Below are positions 1 to 7,279 of a stretch of 20,595 nt of DNA, piece by piece. Each line of letters begins with the position of its first letter. The stretch's first letter is position 1. The notes under the pieces were generated by a model, which searched no databases, was not told where the DNA came from, and saw nothing but the letters and a program-made list of their open reading frames with translations. The translations under genes and the position numbers were made by a program. The DNA is from Holophagales bacterium UBA2201. Its GTDB lineage: Bacteria > Acidobacteriota > Thermoanaerobaculia > UBA2201. The stretch covers positions 847 to 21,441 of the forward strand of contig DCUZ01000119.1 in NCBI GenBank assembly GCA_002327305.1. Reading direction: 5' to 3'.

Positions 1-378
1 CAGCCTCGGTTTTCCCTTCCCGTACGCCAGATTGAAACTTTGACACGCCTCCACCACGCCAAAGACGCCGATCAGCCCCTCCTCCACGCCATCCCTCAGC
101 GCCATCGCTCGAGCCATCTCCTCCTTGCGCACCGCCCCGCGCAGATAGAGGTACGGTCGTCCCGCCCGCTCCGCCAGCGCTTTGGCGTGCAGACCTACCG
201 CCGCCGATTGCTCCACCACGAACCGCTTGAAGTCCTTCAACAAGGGCCCGTGCTGCCCCATCAGACTGGCCGTCACCTCCGGCCGCGACAACGGCAGATA
301 CCCCTTGATCAATACCCGGTCGAAAGTGGACAGCACCCCCTCGATTATGGCATCATGTTTTTGTATGAAAGGCTCCAT
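1..378 (-). CDS. Partial conserved protein of a multi-copy, mobile-element-like family (5' end only)
   Basis: An open frame of 126 codons on the minus strand runs off the left edge of the window. It begins at ATG 378, about 9 nt after a GAGGAG Shine-Dalgarno. The product starts MEPFIQKHDAIIEGVLSTFD and includes the stretches GPLLKDFKRF, AKALAERAGRPYLYL and RDGVEEGLIGVFGVVEACQS. I recognise this layout (FDR..G.L near the start, LLKDFK, HA..LAERAGRPY, DGI.EGL) from a family of roughly 400-500 residues. As I remember it, that family occurs in multiple copies in GC-rich environmental genomes and is annotated only as hypothetical. Its repetitive occurrence suggests a mobile element, but I see no catalytic motif in this fragment and no activity should be assumed. 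The start lies inside one arm of a 10-bp inverted repeat (379-432). Confidence 0.7.
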   Translation of the reverse strand, partial: MEPFIQKHDAIIEGVLSTFDRVLIKGYLPLSRPEVTASLMGQHGPLLKDFKRFVVEQSAAVGLHAKALAERAGRPYLYLRGAVRKEEMARAMALRDGVEEGLIGVFGVVEACQSFNLAYGKGKPRL

Positions 379-432
379 GGCGATCTTCTCCTCATGGTGG
401 TTTCAGCATCCCTATGATGCCAGAAGATCGCC
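379..432. repeat. Nested inverted repeat at the start of the mobile-like gene
   Basis: GGCGATCTTC (379-388) is exactly complementary to GAAGATCGCC (423-432). A second hairpin, GCATC/GATGC with a CCTAT loop (406-420), lies inside. In the transcript of the minus-strand gene the arm adjoining the ATG would overlap part of the Shine-Dalgarno, so the structure could mask translation. It could equally be the end of a mobile element. Confidence 0.6.
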
Positions 433-502
433 TTTTCTTCTTTCTCTCTTTGGTTGCGGCTATGCCGCCTTATGGAGGTTGGAGTTCGCTAACTCCGAAC
501 TC
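433..502. repeat. Intergenic hairpins and heptameric tandem repeat
   Basis: After a pyrimidine-rich tract come two small perfect hairpins, GCGGC-TAT-GCCGC (456-468) and GGAGTT-CGCT-AACTCC (481-496). The latter runs into a degenerate 7-nt tandem repeat of AACTCNN (491 to about 520) that enters the 3' end of the PilZ gene. The hairpins could help end the PilZ transcript, but no U-run follows them on the minus strand. Confidence 0.45.
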
Positions 503-1213
503 TCAACTCTTAACTTCATCTCCCATTGCCCCCTGCGGCGGCTGGTCGGCCAGCCACGCCGCCAGCCGCTCGGTCTGCTCCTTCGCCTCCGGGTCGAACT
601 GGATGGCGTAGCACCGCACCCCGCCGGAGCGCATCTCCTCCACCTCGCGGAGGATCTTCCCGGGGATCTCCAGCCCCTTGAGCCCCTCGATCCCGGAGAA
701 GGACCACTTCACCCCCTCGCCCACGGGCAGCTCCCCCGCGCATTCCACCAGGAGGCCGCCGGCGGAGACGTTGACGGTGGTGAGGGTGGAGAACCTGCTG
801 TTGCTCCCCTCCAGGCCGAGATTGAGGCGGACCAGGTGGCGCTTATGGGAGCGGACGGGGAGGCCGAGGGCGCGGCCGACGGCGGCGTTGAAGGCCTCCA
901 AGGTGCTCGGGGGCTCCAGCAGCGCCTGCACCGGCTTCTGCTCGAGGGCGGGGTGGCACTGCGGGGTGACCACCACTCCCGCGGGGATGGCGCCTTGAAG
1001 ATCGAAAAGGAGGCGCTCGATGAACCCCACGAGTTCCGGGGTGTCGGTGGAGTCGAACACCACGAAACAGGTGCAGGGGGCGGACTCCATCAGGCGAAAA
1101 CCGGCGTCATAGGACTCCACCAGCTTCAGGTCGATGTCGCTCTTCTGGAGGATGCTTCCCTTGAGCCACGGTTCGGGAGGGGAGCGCAGGATGAGGACGA
1201 CGTTATAATTCAT
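503..1213 (-). CDS. PilZ-domain protein with N-terminal degenerate receiver-like region
   Basis: This 236-residue protein carries a C-terminal PilZ domain (about residues 120-230). The RxxxR motif (R125-HLV-R129) and the NxSxxG motif (N148-V-S-A-G-G153) are both present, which are the signature c-di-GMP contacts of the family. Residues 1-110 look like a response-regulator-type alpha/beta fold (an early VVLIL strand, FVVFDSTDTPELVGFIERL and GVVVTPQCHP). No convincing phosphorylatable aspartate with its partners is visible, so this half is probably a non-phosphorylated or divergent receiver; that is inference. The gene is 21 nt downstream of the transketolase pair on the same strand and is probably co-transcribed with it. 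A c-di-GMP phosphodiesterase is encoded elsewhere in the window, but no direct link can be shown. Confidence 0.8.
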   Translation of the reverse strand: MNYNVVLILRSPPEPWLKGSILQKSDIDLKLVESYDAGFRLMESAPCTCFVVFDSTDTPELVGFIERLLFDLQGAIPAGVVVTPQCHPALEQKPVQALLEPPSTLEAFNAAVGRALGLPVRSHKRHLVRLNLGLEGSNSRFSTLTTVNVSAGGLLVECAGELPVGEGVKWSFSGIEGLKGLEIPGKILREVEEMRSGGVRCYAIQFDPEAKEQTERLAAWLADQPPQGAMGDEVKS

Positions 1214-1234
1214 GAAGCGGGGGGCCCGATCGGC

Positions 1235-2197
1235 CTAAAACCCCATGCAGCGCTGATCCTTCTTGAGCATCACCGCCTTGGCCTTCTTGTAGATGGCCTC
1301 GACGGTCAGGCCGTATTTGGCCAGGAGGGCGTCGGGCGGGGCCGATTCCGCGTAGCCGCTCAGGTGGACGAAATCGAGGGCCACCGGGCAGTGGGCCACC
1401 GACCAGAGGGCGACGATGCTGGAGAGGCCGCTGGGGAGGTGCTCCTCGCACACGAGCCCCGCGCGGGTCTTGGAGAGGGACCGGAAGAGCGTCTCCTCGT
1501 CGAGGGGCCGCAGCGTGTGGAGGTCCATCACCTCCGCCTCGAGCCCCTCCTTGGCCAGCTCGGCCGCGGCCGCCAGGGCCTTGGCCACCATCAGGCCGCA
1601 GGCGATGAGGGAGATGTGGCGCCCGGGGCGGACGATCTCGGCCCGGCGCAGGTCCAGGGTGCGCCCCTTGTCGTAGATCACGCTGGTGGCGGGGCGGCAG
1701 AGGCGCATGTAGCAGGGGACCATCCGGTGGGCCAATTGGTGGACGAACTGCCGCGCGGCCACCTCGTCCACGGGGACGGTGACGGTGAAGTTGGGCAGGG
1801 CGAGCCCCAGGGCCAGGTCCTCGATGGCCATCTGGGAGGGGCCGTCCTCCCCCACGGAGATGCCGCCGTGGGAGCCGGCGAAGACCACCGGCACCTCGGG
1901 GTAGGCCACATTGACGCGCATCTGGTCGAAGGCCTTGCAAATGAGGAACGAGGCGAAGGAGGAGGCGAAGGGCTTCTTCCCCGCCAGCGCCATCCCGGCG
2001 GCGATGGCGGCCATGTTGGCCTCGGCGATGCCGATGTTGAAGAAGCGCTCCGGGAAATGCTTGGCGAACATGTGGGACTGCGTGGATTTGGAGAGGTCGG
2101 CGTCCAGGACGACGACGGCGGGGTCGGTCCGGCCCAGTTCGACGAGGGCCTCGCCGTAGGCGACGCGGGTGGCTTTCCCCATGGGCAGGTCAGGCAT
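1235..2197 (-). CDS. Transketolase, C-terminal (pyrimidine-binding/C-terminal) subunit
   Basis: This 320-residue protein matches the second half of a split transketolase: the pyrimidine-binding domain followed by the transketolase C-terminal domain. The segment NIGIAEANM contains the conserved glutamate (E59) that activates the aminopyrimidine of thiamine diphosphate. SHGGISVGEDGPSQMAIED (from about residue 108) is the typical active-site loop. With its partner it would transfer two-carbon ketol units between sugar phosphates in the non-oxidative pentose phosphate pathway. A DXS-like activity is less likely because DXS is normally a single fused chain. The ATG overlaps the 3' end of the N-terminal subunit gene by 8 nt, suggesting translational coupling and balanced production of the two chains. 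Confidence 0.92.
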   Translation of the reverse strand: MPDLPMGKATRVAYGEALVELGRTDPAVVVLDADLSKSTQSHMFAKHFPERFFNIGIAEANMAAIAAGMALAGKKPFASSFASFLICKAFDQMRVNVAYPEVPVVFAGSHGGISVGEDGPSQMAIEDLALGLALPNFTVTVPVDEVAARQFVHQLAHRMVPCYMRLCRPATSVIYDKGRTLDLRRAEIVRPGRHISLIACGLMVAKALAAAAELAKEGLEAEVMDLHTLRPLDEETLFRSLSKTRAGLVCEEHLPSGLSSIVALWSVAHCPVALDFVHLSGYAESAPPDALLAKYGLTVEAIYKKAKAVMLKKDQRCMGF

Positions 2198-2993
2198 GGG
2201 CGGCCTCCAGTTCCATCAGCGCCTCCTCCAGTTGGGACGGCGTCAGCGCCTTGCCGTGGTACTCGTTGTTGTTTTCGGTCAGCGAAACCCCCTTGCCCTT
2301 GGCCGTGCGGGCCAGGACCACGGAGGGGGCGCCGTCGTCGCGGGCGGCCAGCAGCGCCCGGGTCACCGCGGCGGTGTCGTGGCCGTCGCAGTCGTAGGTC
2401 CTCCACCCGAAGGCGGCGAACTTGGCCTCCCAGGGCTCCAGGTCGAGGATCTTCTTCGTGGCGTCGTCCAATTGGAACCCGTTGATGTCCACTACGGCGG
2501 TGAGGTTGGCGATCTTATGGAAGCCGGCGTACATGGCCGACTCCCAGATCTGCCCCTCCTGACATTCGCCGTCCCCCAGGATGACATAGGTGTGGTGGGG
2601 CCGGCCGTCGAGGCGGGCGGCGATGGCCATCCCGATGCCCAGGGAGAGTCCCTGCCCCAGCGAGCCCGTGGAGGCCTCGGCCAGGGGGAAGAAGCGGATG
2701 TCGGGGTGGCCCTGGAACCGGCTCCCCATCTTTCGCAGGGTCATCACCTCCTCCACGGGGTAATAGCCGTGGAGCCCCAAAACGGCGTAGAGGGCCGGGG
2801 CGCCGTGCCCCTTGCTGAGGATGAGCCGGTCCCGGTTGGGGTCCTTGGGGTTGCTCGGGTCGTGCTTGAGGACCCCCCCGTAGAAGGCCAGGAGGATCTC
2901 CACGAGGGAAAGGGACCCCCCGGGGTGCCCCGAACCGGCGGCGGTGATGGACTTGAGGATCCAGCGGCGGGCTTCGATCGCGAGGTTCTTCAT
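2190..2993 (-). CDS. Transketolase, N-terminal (thiamine diphosphate-binding) subunit
   Basis: This 267-residue protein is the diphosphate-binding half of a split transketolase. SGHPGG (H23), SKGHGAPALY (H63) and FQGHPD (H96) are the conserved substrate and cofactor histidines. The ThDP motif begins GDGECQEGQ (140-148) and ends at N171, binding Mg and the diphosphate. It forms an active enzyme only with the C-terminal subunit encoded immediately downstream. The ATG at 2993 is preceded by TATAAT (complement of 3002-3007) with only 8 nt between box and start, and no ribosome-binding site is visible, so the mRNA is probably leaderless or nearly so. It heads the tkt-tkt-PilZ operon and is divergent from the aminopeptidase gene. 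Confidence 0.93.
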   Translation of the reverse strand: MKNLAIEARRWILKSITAAGSGHPGGSLSLVEILLAFYGGVLKHDPSNPKDPNRDRLILSKGHGAPALYAVLGLHGYYPVEEVMTLRKMGSRFQGHPDIRFFPLAEASTGSLGQGLSLGIGMAIAARLDGRPHHTYVILGDGECQEGQIWESAMYAGFHKIANLTAVVDINGFQLDDATKKILDLEPWEAKFAAFGWRTYDCDGHDTAAVTRALLAARDDGAPSVVLARTAKGKGVSLTENNNEYHGKALTPSQLEEALMELEAAHA

Positions 2994-3001
2994 AACGGGT
3001 C

Positions 3002-3007
3002 ATTATA
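3002..3007 (-). promoter_or_regulatory. -10 box of the transketolase operon, near-leaderless
   Basis: The minus strand reads TATAAT, then 8 nt, then the ATG at 2993. Transcription is expected about 7 nt after a -10 box, which leaves a leader of about 2 nt. No good -35 element is visible. Confidence 0.6.
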
Positions 3008-3027
3008 ACAAATCCAATGGGCCGCGG

Positions 3028-3047
3028 GGGCACGGCCTGCCGTGCCC
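3028..3047. repeat. Perfect palindrome between divergent promoters
   Basis: GGGCACGGC-CT-GCCGTGCCC is a 9-bp perfect inverted repeat exactly between the two divergent -10 boxes (3002-3007 and 3065-3070). It may be a regulator-binding site, but it also resembles the other REP-like hairpins scattered through the window. Confidence 0.6.
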
Positions 3048-3064
3048 TTCAGGTTCAAATTTGC

Positions 3065-3070
3065 TATGAT
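3065..3070 (+). promoter_or_regulatory. -10 box of the aminopeptidase gene, leaderless
   Basis: TATGAT is followed by exactly 6 nt and then ATG 3077. Transcription would begin at or within a nucleotide of the start codon. There is no Shine-Dalgarno in the interval. Confidence 0.6.
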
Positions 3071-3076
3071 AGTCCA

Positions 3077-4351
3077 ATGGACAAAGACATTTTCGCCCGC
3101 CGACGCAAGATCCTGCTGGAAACCATGAAGGAGGGGGTCCTTTTTCTGATGGGGGCCCCCGAGCCCGCCGGGCTGGGGGGGGCCGGGCGGTTCTACCAGA
3201 ACCGCGACCTCCTCTACTACGCCGGGCTGATGGAGCCCGGGGCCGCGGCCCTTTTCAACCCCCGCCACCCGAAGCCCTTCACCCTCTTCGTCCTCCCGCG
3301 CGACCCGGCGGCGGAGAAGTGGACCGGAAAACGGTTCGGGACCGAGGGGGCGATGGAGAGTTTCGGGGCCGACCAGGCCTTCCCCGTGGGCCAGTGGGCC
3401 CAGCGGCTGTACGAGGCCCTCGTGGGGGAGAAGACCCTCTACTACCGGTGGGGCGTCAACGATGCCGCCGACCTGGCCGTCCTCCAGGTCCTCCAGCGCC
3501 TGCGCAGGGAACAGCGGGCCGACCGGGTCCCCGTCCGGGTGGTGGACTCGGGGGAGATGACCTTCCCCCAGCGGCTGGTGAAGTCGCCCGAGGAGATCAA
3601 CCTGCTCCGCGGCGCCGCGGCCATCGCGAAAAAGGCCATGGACCGCACCTACGGCGGGACCGAGCCGGGGATGTGGGAATACCAGGTGCAGGCGGTGGTG
3701 GAGGAGACCTACCGCCTCAACGGGGCCGACGGCCCCTCCTTTCCCACCATCTCCGCGGCCGGGGCCCACGGCACCTGCATGCACTACGCCGAGAACTCGG
3801 GGCGCATCGAACCCGGGGATTTCCTCCTCCTGGACACCGGCTGTTCCTACCGGGAATACGCCTGCGACATCACCCGCACCTTCGTCCCGCGGGGTCGTGC
3901 CGGGCCCGAGCAGAAGATCATCTGGGACACCGTGTATGCGGTGCAGAAGAAGATGATCGGGATGATCAAGCCCGGCATCTCGCTCTGCGAGCTCAACCAG
4001 ATTTCCCAGCGTGAGATCGCGCAGAAGTGCATCGACCTCGGCATCCTCAAGGAGGGGATCGACGAGGTGATGGAGAAGAACCTCCACAAGGAGTATTATC
4101 CCCACCGTCTCGGCCACTGGATCGGCCTCGACGTCCATGACGCCGGCTCCTGGGGGATGGAGGACCCCAACCTGCCGCTGGCCCCCGGCATGGCGCTCAC
4201 CGTCGAGCCCGGCATCTATGTCCCCGAGGACTGTCCCGACCATTGCAAGAAATTCGCCGGCATCGGCGTGCGGCTGGAGGAGGATGTCGTCGTCACGGAG
4301 GGGGGGCATGAGGTCATTACGCGGGATATTCCGGTGCTCATGCAAACATAA
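3077..4351 (+). CDS. M24-family Xaa-Pro aminopeptidase (PepP-like)
   Basis: This 424-residue metallopeptidase has an N-terminal aminopeptidase-P domain (FYQNRDLLYYAGL is the family's F.Q...F.Y..G signature) and a C-terminal pita-bread catalytic domain. The five metal ligands are recognisable: two aspartates in LLLDTGCSYREYACDITRTF, the histidine in HRLGHWIGLDVHD, the glutamate in LTVEPGIYVP, and the glutamate in IGVRLEEDVVV. The enzyme removes an N-terminal residue preceding proline and is expected in the cytoplasm. The reading frame is open from 3017, but I chose ATG 3077 because the family's N-terminus begins there and because the upstream codons overlap a palindrome and the promoter. TATGAT 6 nt upstream implies a leaderless message. 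No signal peptide is present. Confidence 0.9.
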   Translation: MDKDIFARRRKILLETMKEGVLFLMGAPEPAGLGGAGRFYQNRDLLYYAGLMEPGAAALFNPRHPKPFTLFVLPRDPAAEKWTGKRFGTEGAMESFGADQAFPVGQWAQRLYEALVGEKTLYYRWGVNDAADLAVLQVLQRLRREQRADRVPVRVVDSGEMTFPQRLVKSPEEINLLRGAAAIAKKAMDRTYGGTEPGMWEYQVQAVVEETYRLNGADGPSFPTISAAGAHGTCMHYAENSGRIEPGDFLLLDTGCSYREYACDITRTFVPRGRAGPEQKIIWDTVYAVQKKMIGMIKPGISLCELNQISQREIAQKCIDLGILKEGIDEVMEKNLHKEYYPHRLGHWIGLDVHDAGSWGMEDPNLPLAPGMALTVEPGIYVPEDCPDHCKKFAGIGVRLEEDVVVTEGGHEVITRDIPVLMQT

Positions 4352-4404
4352 GAACCGGCGAGATGAGCGAGACGGGCGAGACGAGCGAGCGTTAGGGGCT
4401 AGAA

Positions 4405-4953
4405 ATGCTAGAAAGGCTAGAAAGGCGAGAAAAGGAGAACCATGTAGGGGCGCATCGTGAAGCGCCCTACAAATGGGGCATAGTATCTGCTTTGGTTGGG
4501 CTCGGTGCAGTTGCTTCATCTGCTGCTACTGCTTGGTCATTTACGGACAATCTTTGGAAAATATTTGCCTTTGTAACAACCTACACTGCAGCTTTAGCTT
4601 ATTGCCCTAAATTTTATACATTGCTGTTCGATAAGGAAGAGCATCGTGTTCTTCCAATGCTGGCAACCTATTGCTGGTTAGGAGGTTCATATCTTGGCTT
4701 CTTAGCGATTGCATTATCGCCCAGAAATACTAAGCCCATCATATTCGCTATTTTCCCAATAATGCTACTGGTGGCCTTGGAATGCGCAGGCTTGGTCGTG
4801 CGTAGAAGGCTCCCTCAAAAAGACGCGAATACGTTTTTTCTGCGATTTGTGCTCTTCTCAGCAGTCATACTAGGACATCTCGGAGCAATATGGGTTTTGC
4901 TATTCTTCAAAAATGAGTGTTTTGCAATGATTGCCAAGTTACCCGCTCTTTAA
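4405..4953 (+). CDS. Small integral membrane protein, unrecognised, low GC
   Basis: The predicted protein has up to 182 residues and about four or five transmembrane segments: around WGIVSALVGLGAVASSAA, IFAFVTTYTAALAYC, an MLATYCWLGGSYLGFLAIAL stretch, IIFAIFPIMLLVALECAGLV, and FVLFSAVILGHLGAIWVLLFF. I recognise no family. The first 22 or so codons lie inside the left inverted arm and encode repeat-derived sequence (MLERLERREKEN), so the true start is doubtful; TTG 4492 is an internal alternative. The original 5' end may have been replaced by the repeat. Base composition is far more AT-rich than in flanking genes, indicating foreign origin. No partner gene is adjacent. Confidence 0.55.
   Translation: MLERLERREKENHVGAHREAPYKWGIVSALVGLGAVASSAATAWSFTDNLWKIFAFVTTYTAALAYCPKFYTLLFDKEEHRVLPMLATYCWLGGSYLGFLAIALSPRNTKPIIFAIFPIMLLVALECAGLVVRRRLPQKDANTFFLRFVLFSAVILGHLGAIWVLLFFKNECFAMIAKLPAL
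4444..4470. repeat. REP-like hairpin in left arm
   Basis: The block begins GTAGGGGCGCATCG and ends GCGCCCTAC, giving a stem of about 9 bp with one bulge. Its first nine bases (GTAGGGGCG) recur at 15653 in an otherwise different hairpin. Confidence 0.6.
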
Positions 4954-4960
4954 TTAAAAA

Positions 4961-4986
4961 GGGCGCGTCGTGATGCGCCCCTGCGG
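4961..4986. repeat. REP-like hairpin in right arm
   Basis: GGGCGC-GTCGTGAT-GCGCCC (4961-4980) is followed by CTGCGG. It lies 8 nt after the membrane gene's stop codon and could end its transcript, although no U-run follows. The word GCCCCTGCGG (4977-4986) is found again beside the hairpin at 20297. Confidence 0.6.
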
Positions 4987-5263
4987 TTTTCTCGCCTTTC
5001 TCGCCTGTCTAGCTTTTCTCGCCAAGTGGGCGCTCACCCGTCTCGCTCGTCTCGCCCGTCCCGCCCGTCTCGCCCGTCCCGCCCGGACGGTTTTCTCGCC
5101 TTTCTCGCCTGTCTAGCTTTTCTCGCCAAGTGGGCGCTCGCCCGTCCCGCCCGGACGGTTTTCTCGCCTTTCTCGCTTGTCTAGCTTTTCTCGCCAAGTG
5201 GGCGCTCGCCCGTCTCGCCCGGACGGTTTTCTCGCCTTTCTCGCTTGTCTAGCTTTTCTCGCC
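4984..5263. repeat. 68-bp tandem repeat array with nested short repeats
   Basis: Four units start at 4984, 5088, 5156 and 5224. The last three starts are exactly 68 bp apart; the fourth unit is cut to 40 bp. Each unit carries CGGTTTTCTCGCCTTTCTCG, then a TGTCTAGC word, then TTTTCTCGCCAAGTGGGCG. The first unit is lengthened by 36 bp through extra copies of short CGTCTCGCC/CGTCCCGCC words. This fills the otherwise gene-free stretch 4954-5276. There are no unique spacers, so it is not a CRISPR array. Confidence 0.85.
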
Positions 5264-5276
5264 AGCCCCGCCTCCT

Positions 5277-5287
5277 TATGGTAAAGT
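5277..5287 (+). promoter_or_regulatory. Possible -10 region for the transglutaminase-like genes
   Basis: Overlapping candidates TATGGT (5277-5282) and TAAAGT (5282-5287) lie just after the tandem array and about 35-40 nt before the chosen start. No clear -35 is visible. Confidence 0.3.
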
Positions 5288-5319
5288 TAAGGGACAAATC
5301 AAACCCCGAGGAGCCCCCC

Positions 5320-7278
5320 ATGCGCCGATGTTGCGTCCTTCTGCTGTGCCTGGCCGTGTTCGGATTCGCCCAGGATGATTCCGCCCTGCTGGATTCCCTC
5401 AAGGCCGACGCCTACAAGGGCCAGCCGGCCGTCTTCGCCTACGACCGGACCGAGGTGGAGGTGGAAGCCAGCGGCCTCTCCCATGTCGTCCATAAAGTGC
5501 TGATTAAAACCCTCGACGCGGAGGGGTGCAAGCGGTTCTCGCATCTCCGGTTCGATTACGACCCCGCCTCCTCGCTCGTGGAGATCCGGAAGGTGGCCGT
5601 CTGGCATGAGGGGAAGGAAACGGTCCTCGACCCGGGCCTGCTCAAGGACCTCCCCCAGCCGCAGTACATGATCTACTGGGGGGCGAGGATGAAGACGCTG
5701 GACCTGCCGCTCCTGGAGCCGGGGGACGGCATCTACTATGAAACCACCATGAAGGGTTTCCAGATCGCCTACCTGCACGCCGGCGGGAACGACGAAAAAT
5801 ACACGCCCCCCATGCGGGGCCATTTCTACGACACCGTCATCTTCGGCGCGGACCTGCCGGTCAAGGAGAAGACCTACACCCTCAAACTGCCCCGGGACAA
5901 GCCGGTCAATTCCGAGATCTACCACGGCGAAGTGGGGGTGAAGACGGCTTTCGACGACACCCACGCCATCCACACCTGGTGGAAGACGGACCTCCCGGCG
6001 TGGGAGGAGGAGCCCCGGATGGTGGAGTGGAGCGACGCCGCCACCAAGCTCGTCCTGGCGACGGTGAAGGACTGGCCCGAGAAGTCGCGGTGGTTCTACC
6101 AGGTCAATGAAAAGCAGTTTGAATACAACGAGGAGATGACGGAGTTGGTCAGGGAGGTGACGCGCCACTGCGCCGACGACGACTGCCGCGCCGACGCCCT
6201 CCTCCACTGGACGGCCAACAACATCCGCTACAGCGGCATCAGCATGGGCAAGGGGGAGGGGTACACCCTCCACACCGGGGTGATGGACTTCCACGACCGG
6301 TGCGGCGTGTGCAAGGACATCGCCGGAATGCTGGTGACGCTGCTGCGGGCCGCCGGCTTCACCGTCTACCCCGCCATGACGATGGCCGGGGCCAGGGTGG
6401 AGGAGGTCCCCGCGGACCAGTTCAACCACTGCGTCGTGGCCTGGAAGAAGCCCGACGGCACCTTCCGGATGCTCGACCCCACCTGGTGCCCCTTCTCCAT
6501 GGAGACCTGGTCCTCCGCGGAGCAGAACCAGAATTATGTGATCGGTTCGCCGGAGGGGGAGGAACTGATGGAGATCCCCACCTTCCCGCCGGAGGACAAT
6601 CTCATCTCCATCCGGCTGGACGGGGCGCTGTCGGCCGACGGGACGCTGAAGGGGACGATCATCGCGCAGGGGCGCGGCTACTCCGACGCCGGCCTGCGGT
6701 GGGCCTTCGCCAACGGGTTCAAGGCCGACTGGGAGCCGTCCCTCCGGCGTTGGATGACGGCCGTTTCCCCCGAGGCACGGGTGGTGGATTGGGCCATCAC
6801 CGACCCCTTCGACCTGACGAAGCCCCTGGTCCTGACCCTCAAGTTCGAGGCCCCGCGCTACGCCTGGGTGACCCCCGACTGCCTGGCGTTCACCCCCGGC
6901 GCCCTGAAGTTCCTCCTGGACAGCCGGCGGTGGGCCGAGTTCCCGGCCGCCGTAAAATCGGAGGATCGCAAATACCCCGTCTGGCTGAGGTGCAACCGCG
7001 ACATCCGGATCGAGGAGACCTACACCCTCCCGGAGGGGTTCACTCCGGGCGACCTTCCGATTGGGCAGGAGATCAAGGAGAATGCGGGAAGCTATTTCTT
7101 CGCGGCCCGGACCGTTCCCGCGGGGAGGAAGACGCCGGCGCTGGTGTCGTTCTCCCACCGCTTCATCATCGAGCGGCGCACCGTGGAGGTGGACGAGTAC
7201 CCCGGGTTCCGCAAGGCCGCCCGGGCGTTCCTCGATTTCGACAAGACCCTGATCGCTGTGACGAAGGGGGGGAAGTGA
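5320..7278 (+). CDS. Secreted DUF3857/transglutaminase-like protein, intact catalytic triad
   Basis: This 652-residue protein begins with a signal peptide (MRRCCVLLLCLAVFGFAQ). A DUF3857 beta domain (about 40-250) precedes a transglutaminase-like cysteine-protease fold (about 290-400). The triad is visible: C331 in RCGVCKD, H370 in FNHCVVAW and D386 in RMLDPTW. The C-terminal third (about 430-640) is beta-rich without a motif I know. The start at 5320 is favoured over earlier in-frame codons because it opens the signal peptide and follows a GAGGAG with 6-nt spacing; the upstream codons belong to the repeat array. Members of this family are exported and often come in tandem. Their substrates are largely unknown, so a protein or peptide cross-linking or hydrolysing role is only inferred. 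The gene is followed after 1 nt by a paralogous protein. Confidence 0.85.
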   Translation: MRRCCVLLLCLAVFGFAQDDSALLDSLKADAYKGQPAVFAYDRTEVEVEASGLSHVVHKVLIKTLDAEGCKRFSHLRFDYDPASSLVEIRKVAVWHEGKETVLDPGLLKDLPQPQYMIYWGARMKTLDLPLLEPGDGIYYETTMKGFQIAYLHAGGNDEKYTPPMRGHFYDTVIFGADLPVKEKTYTLKLPRDKPVNSEIYHGEVGVKTAFDDTHAIHTWWKTDLPAWEEEPRMVEWSDAATKLVLATVKDWPEKSRWFYQVNEKQFEYNEEMTELVREVTRHCADDDCRADALLHWTANNIRYSGISMGKGEGYTLHTGVMDFHDRCGVCKDIAGMLVTLLRAAGFTVYPAMTMAGARVEEVPADQFNHCVVAWKKPDGTFRMLDPTWCPFSMETWSSAEQNQNYVIGSPEGEELMEIPTFPPEDNLISIRLDGALSADGTLKGTIIAQGRGYSDAGLRWAFANGFKADWEPSLRRWMTAVSPEARVVDWAITDPFDLTKPLVLTLKFEAPRYAWVTPDCLAFTPGALKFLLDSRRWAEFPAAVKSEDRKYPVWLRCNRDIRIEETYTLPEGFTPGDLPIGQEIKENAGSYFFAARTVPAGRKTPALVSFSHRFIIERRTVEVDEYPGFRKAARAFLDFDKTLIAVTKGGK

Positions 7279-7279
7279 C

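Larger units (their letters stand above)
4371..5060. mobile_element. Putative 690-bp element: low-GC membrane gene between about 100-bp inverted arms
   Basis: The DNA on the two sides of the small membrane-protein gene is inversely repeated. GACGGGCGAGACGAGCGAG (4371-4389) is the exact complement of 5042-5060. The 27 nt at 4407-4433 match the complement of 4987-5013 at 25 positions. The hairpin block at 4444-4470 corresponds to 4961-4982. The arms are GC-rich and repetitive; the enclosed gene is clearly lower in GC than its neighbours. The layout looks like a captured or mobilised gene, but no transposase is present and no target duplication was found. An alternative is two inverted copies of a spreading intergenic repeat that happen to flank a foreign gene. 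Confidence 0.5.

Noticed and set aside
182..2485. Long plus-strand open frame opposite the transketolase operon
   Set aside because: It is antisense to three well-recognised genes, its product is rich in Gly/Arg/Pro/His low-complexity sequence, and such shadow frames are expected in GC-rich DNA.
4984..5263. CRISPR array
   Set aside because: Repeats are adjacent with no unique spacers and no cas genes are nearby.
5009..5402. Short Arg/Glu-rich minus-strand frames in the tandem array
   Set aside because: Their sequence is only the translation of the 68-bp repeat; no ribosome-binding site is visible.
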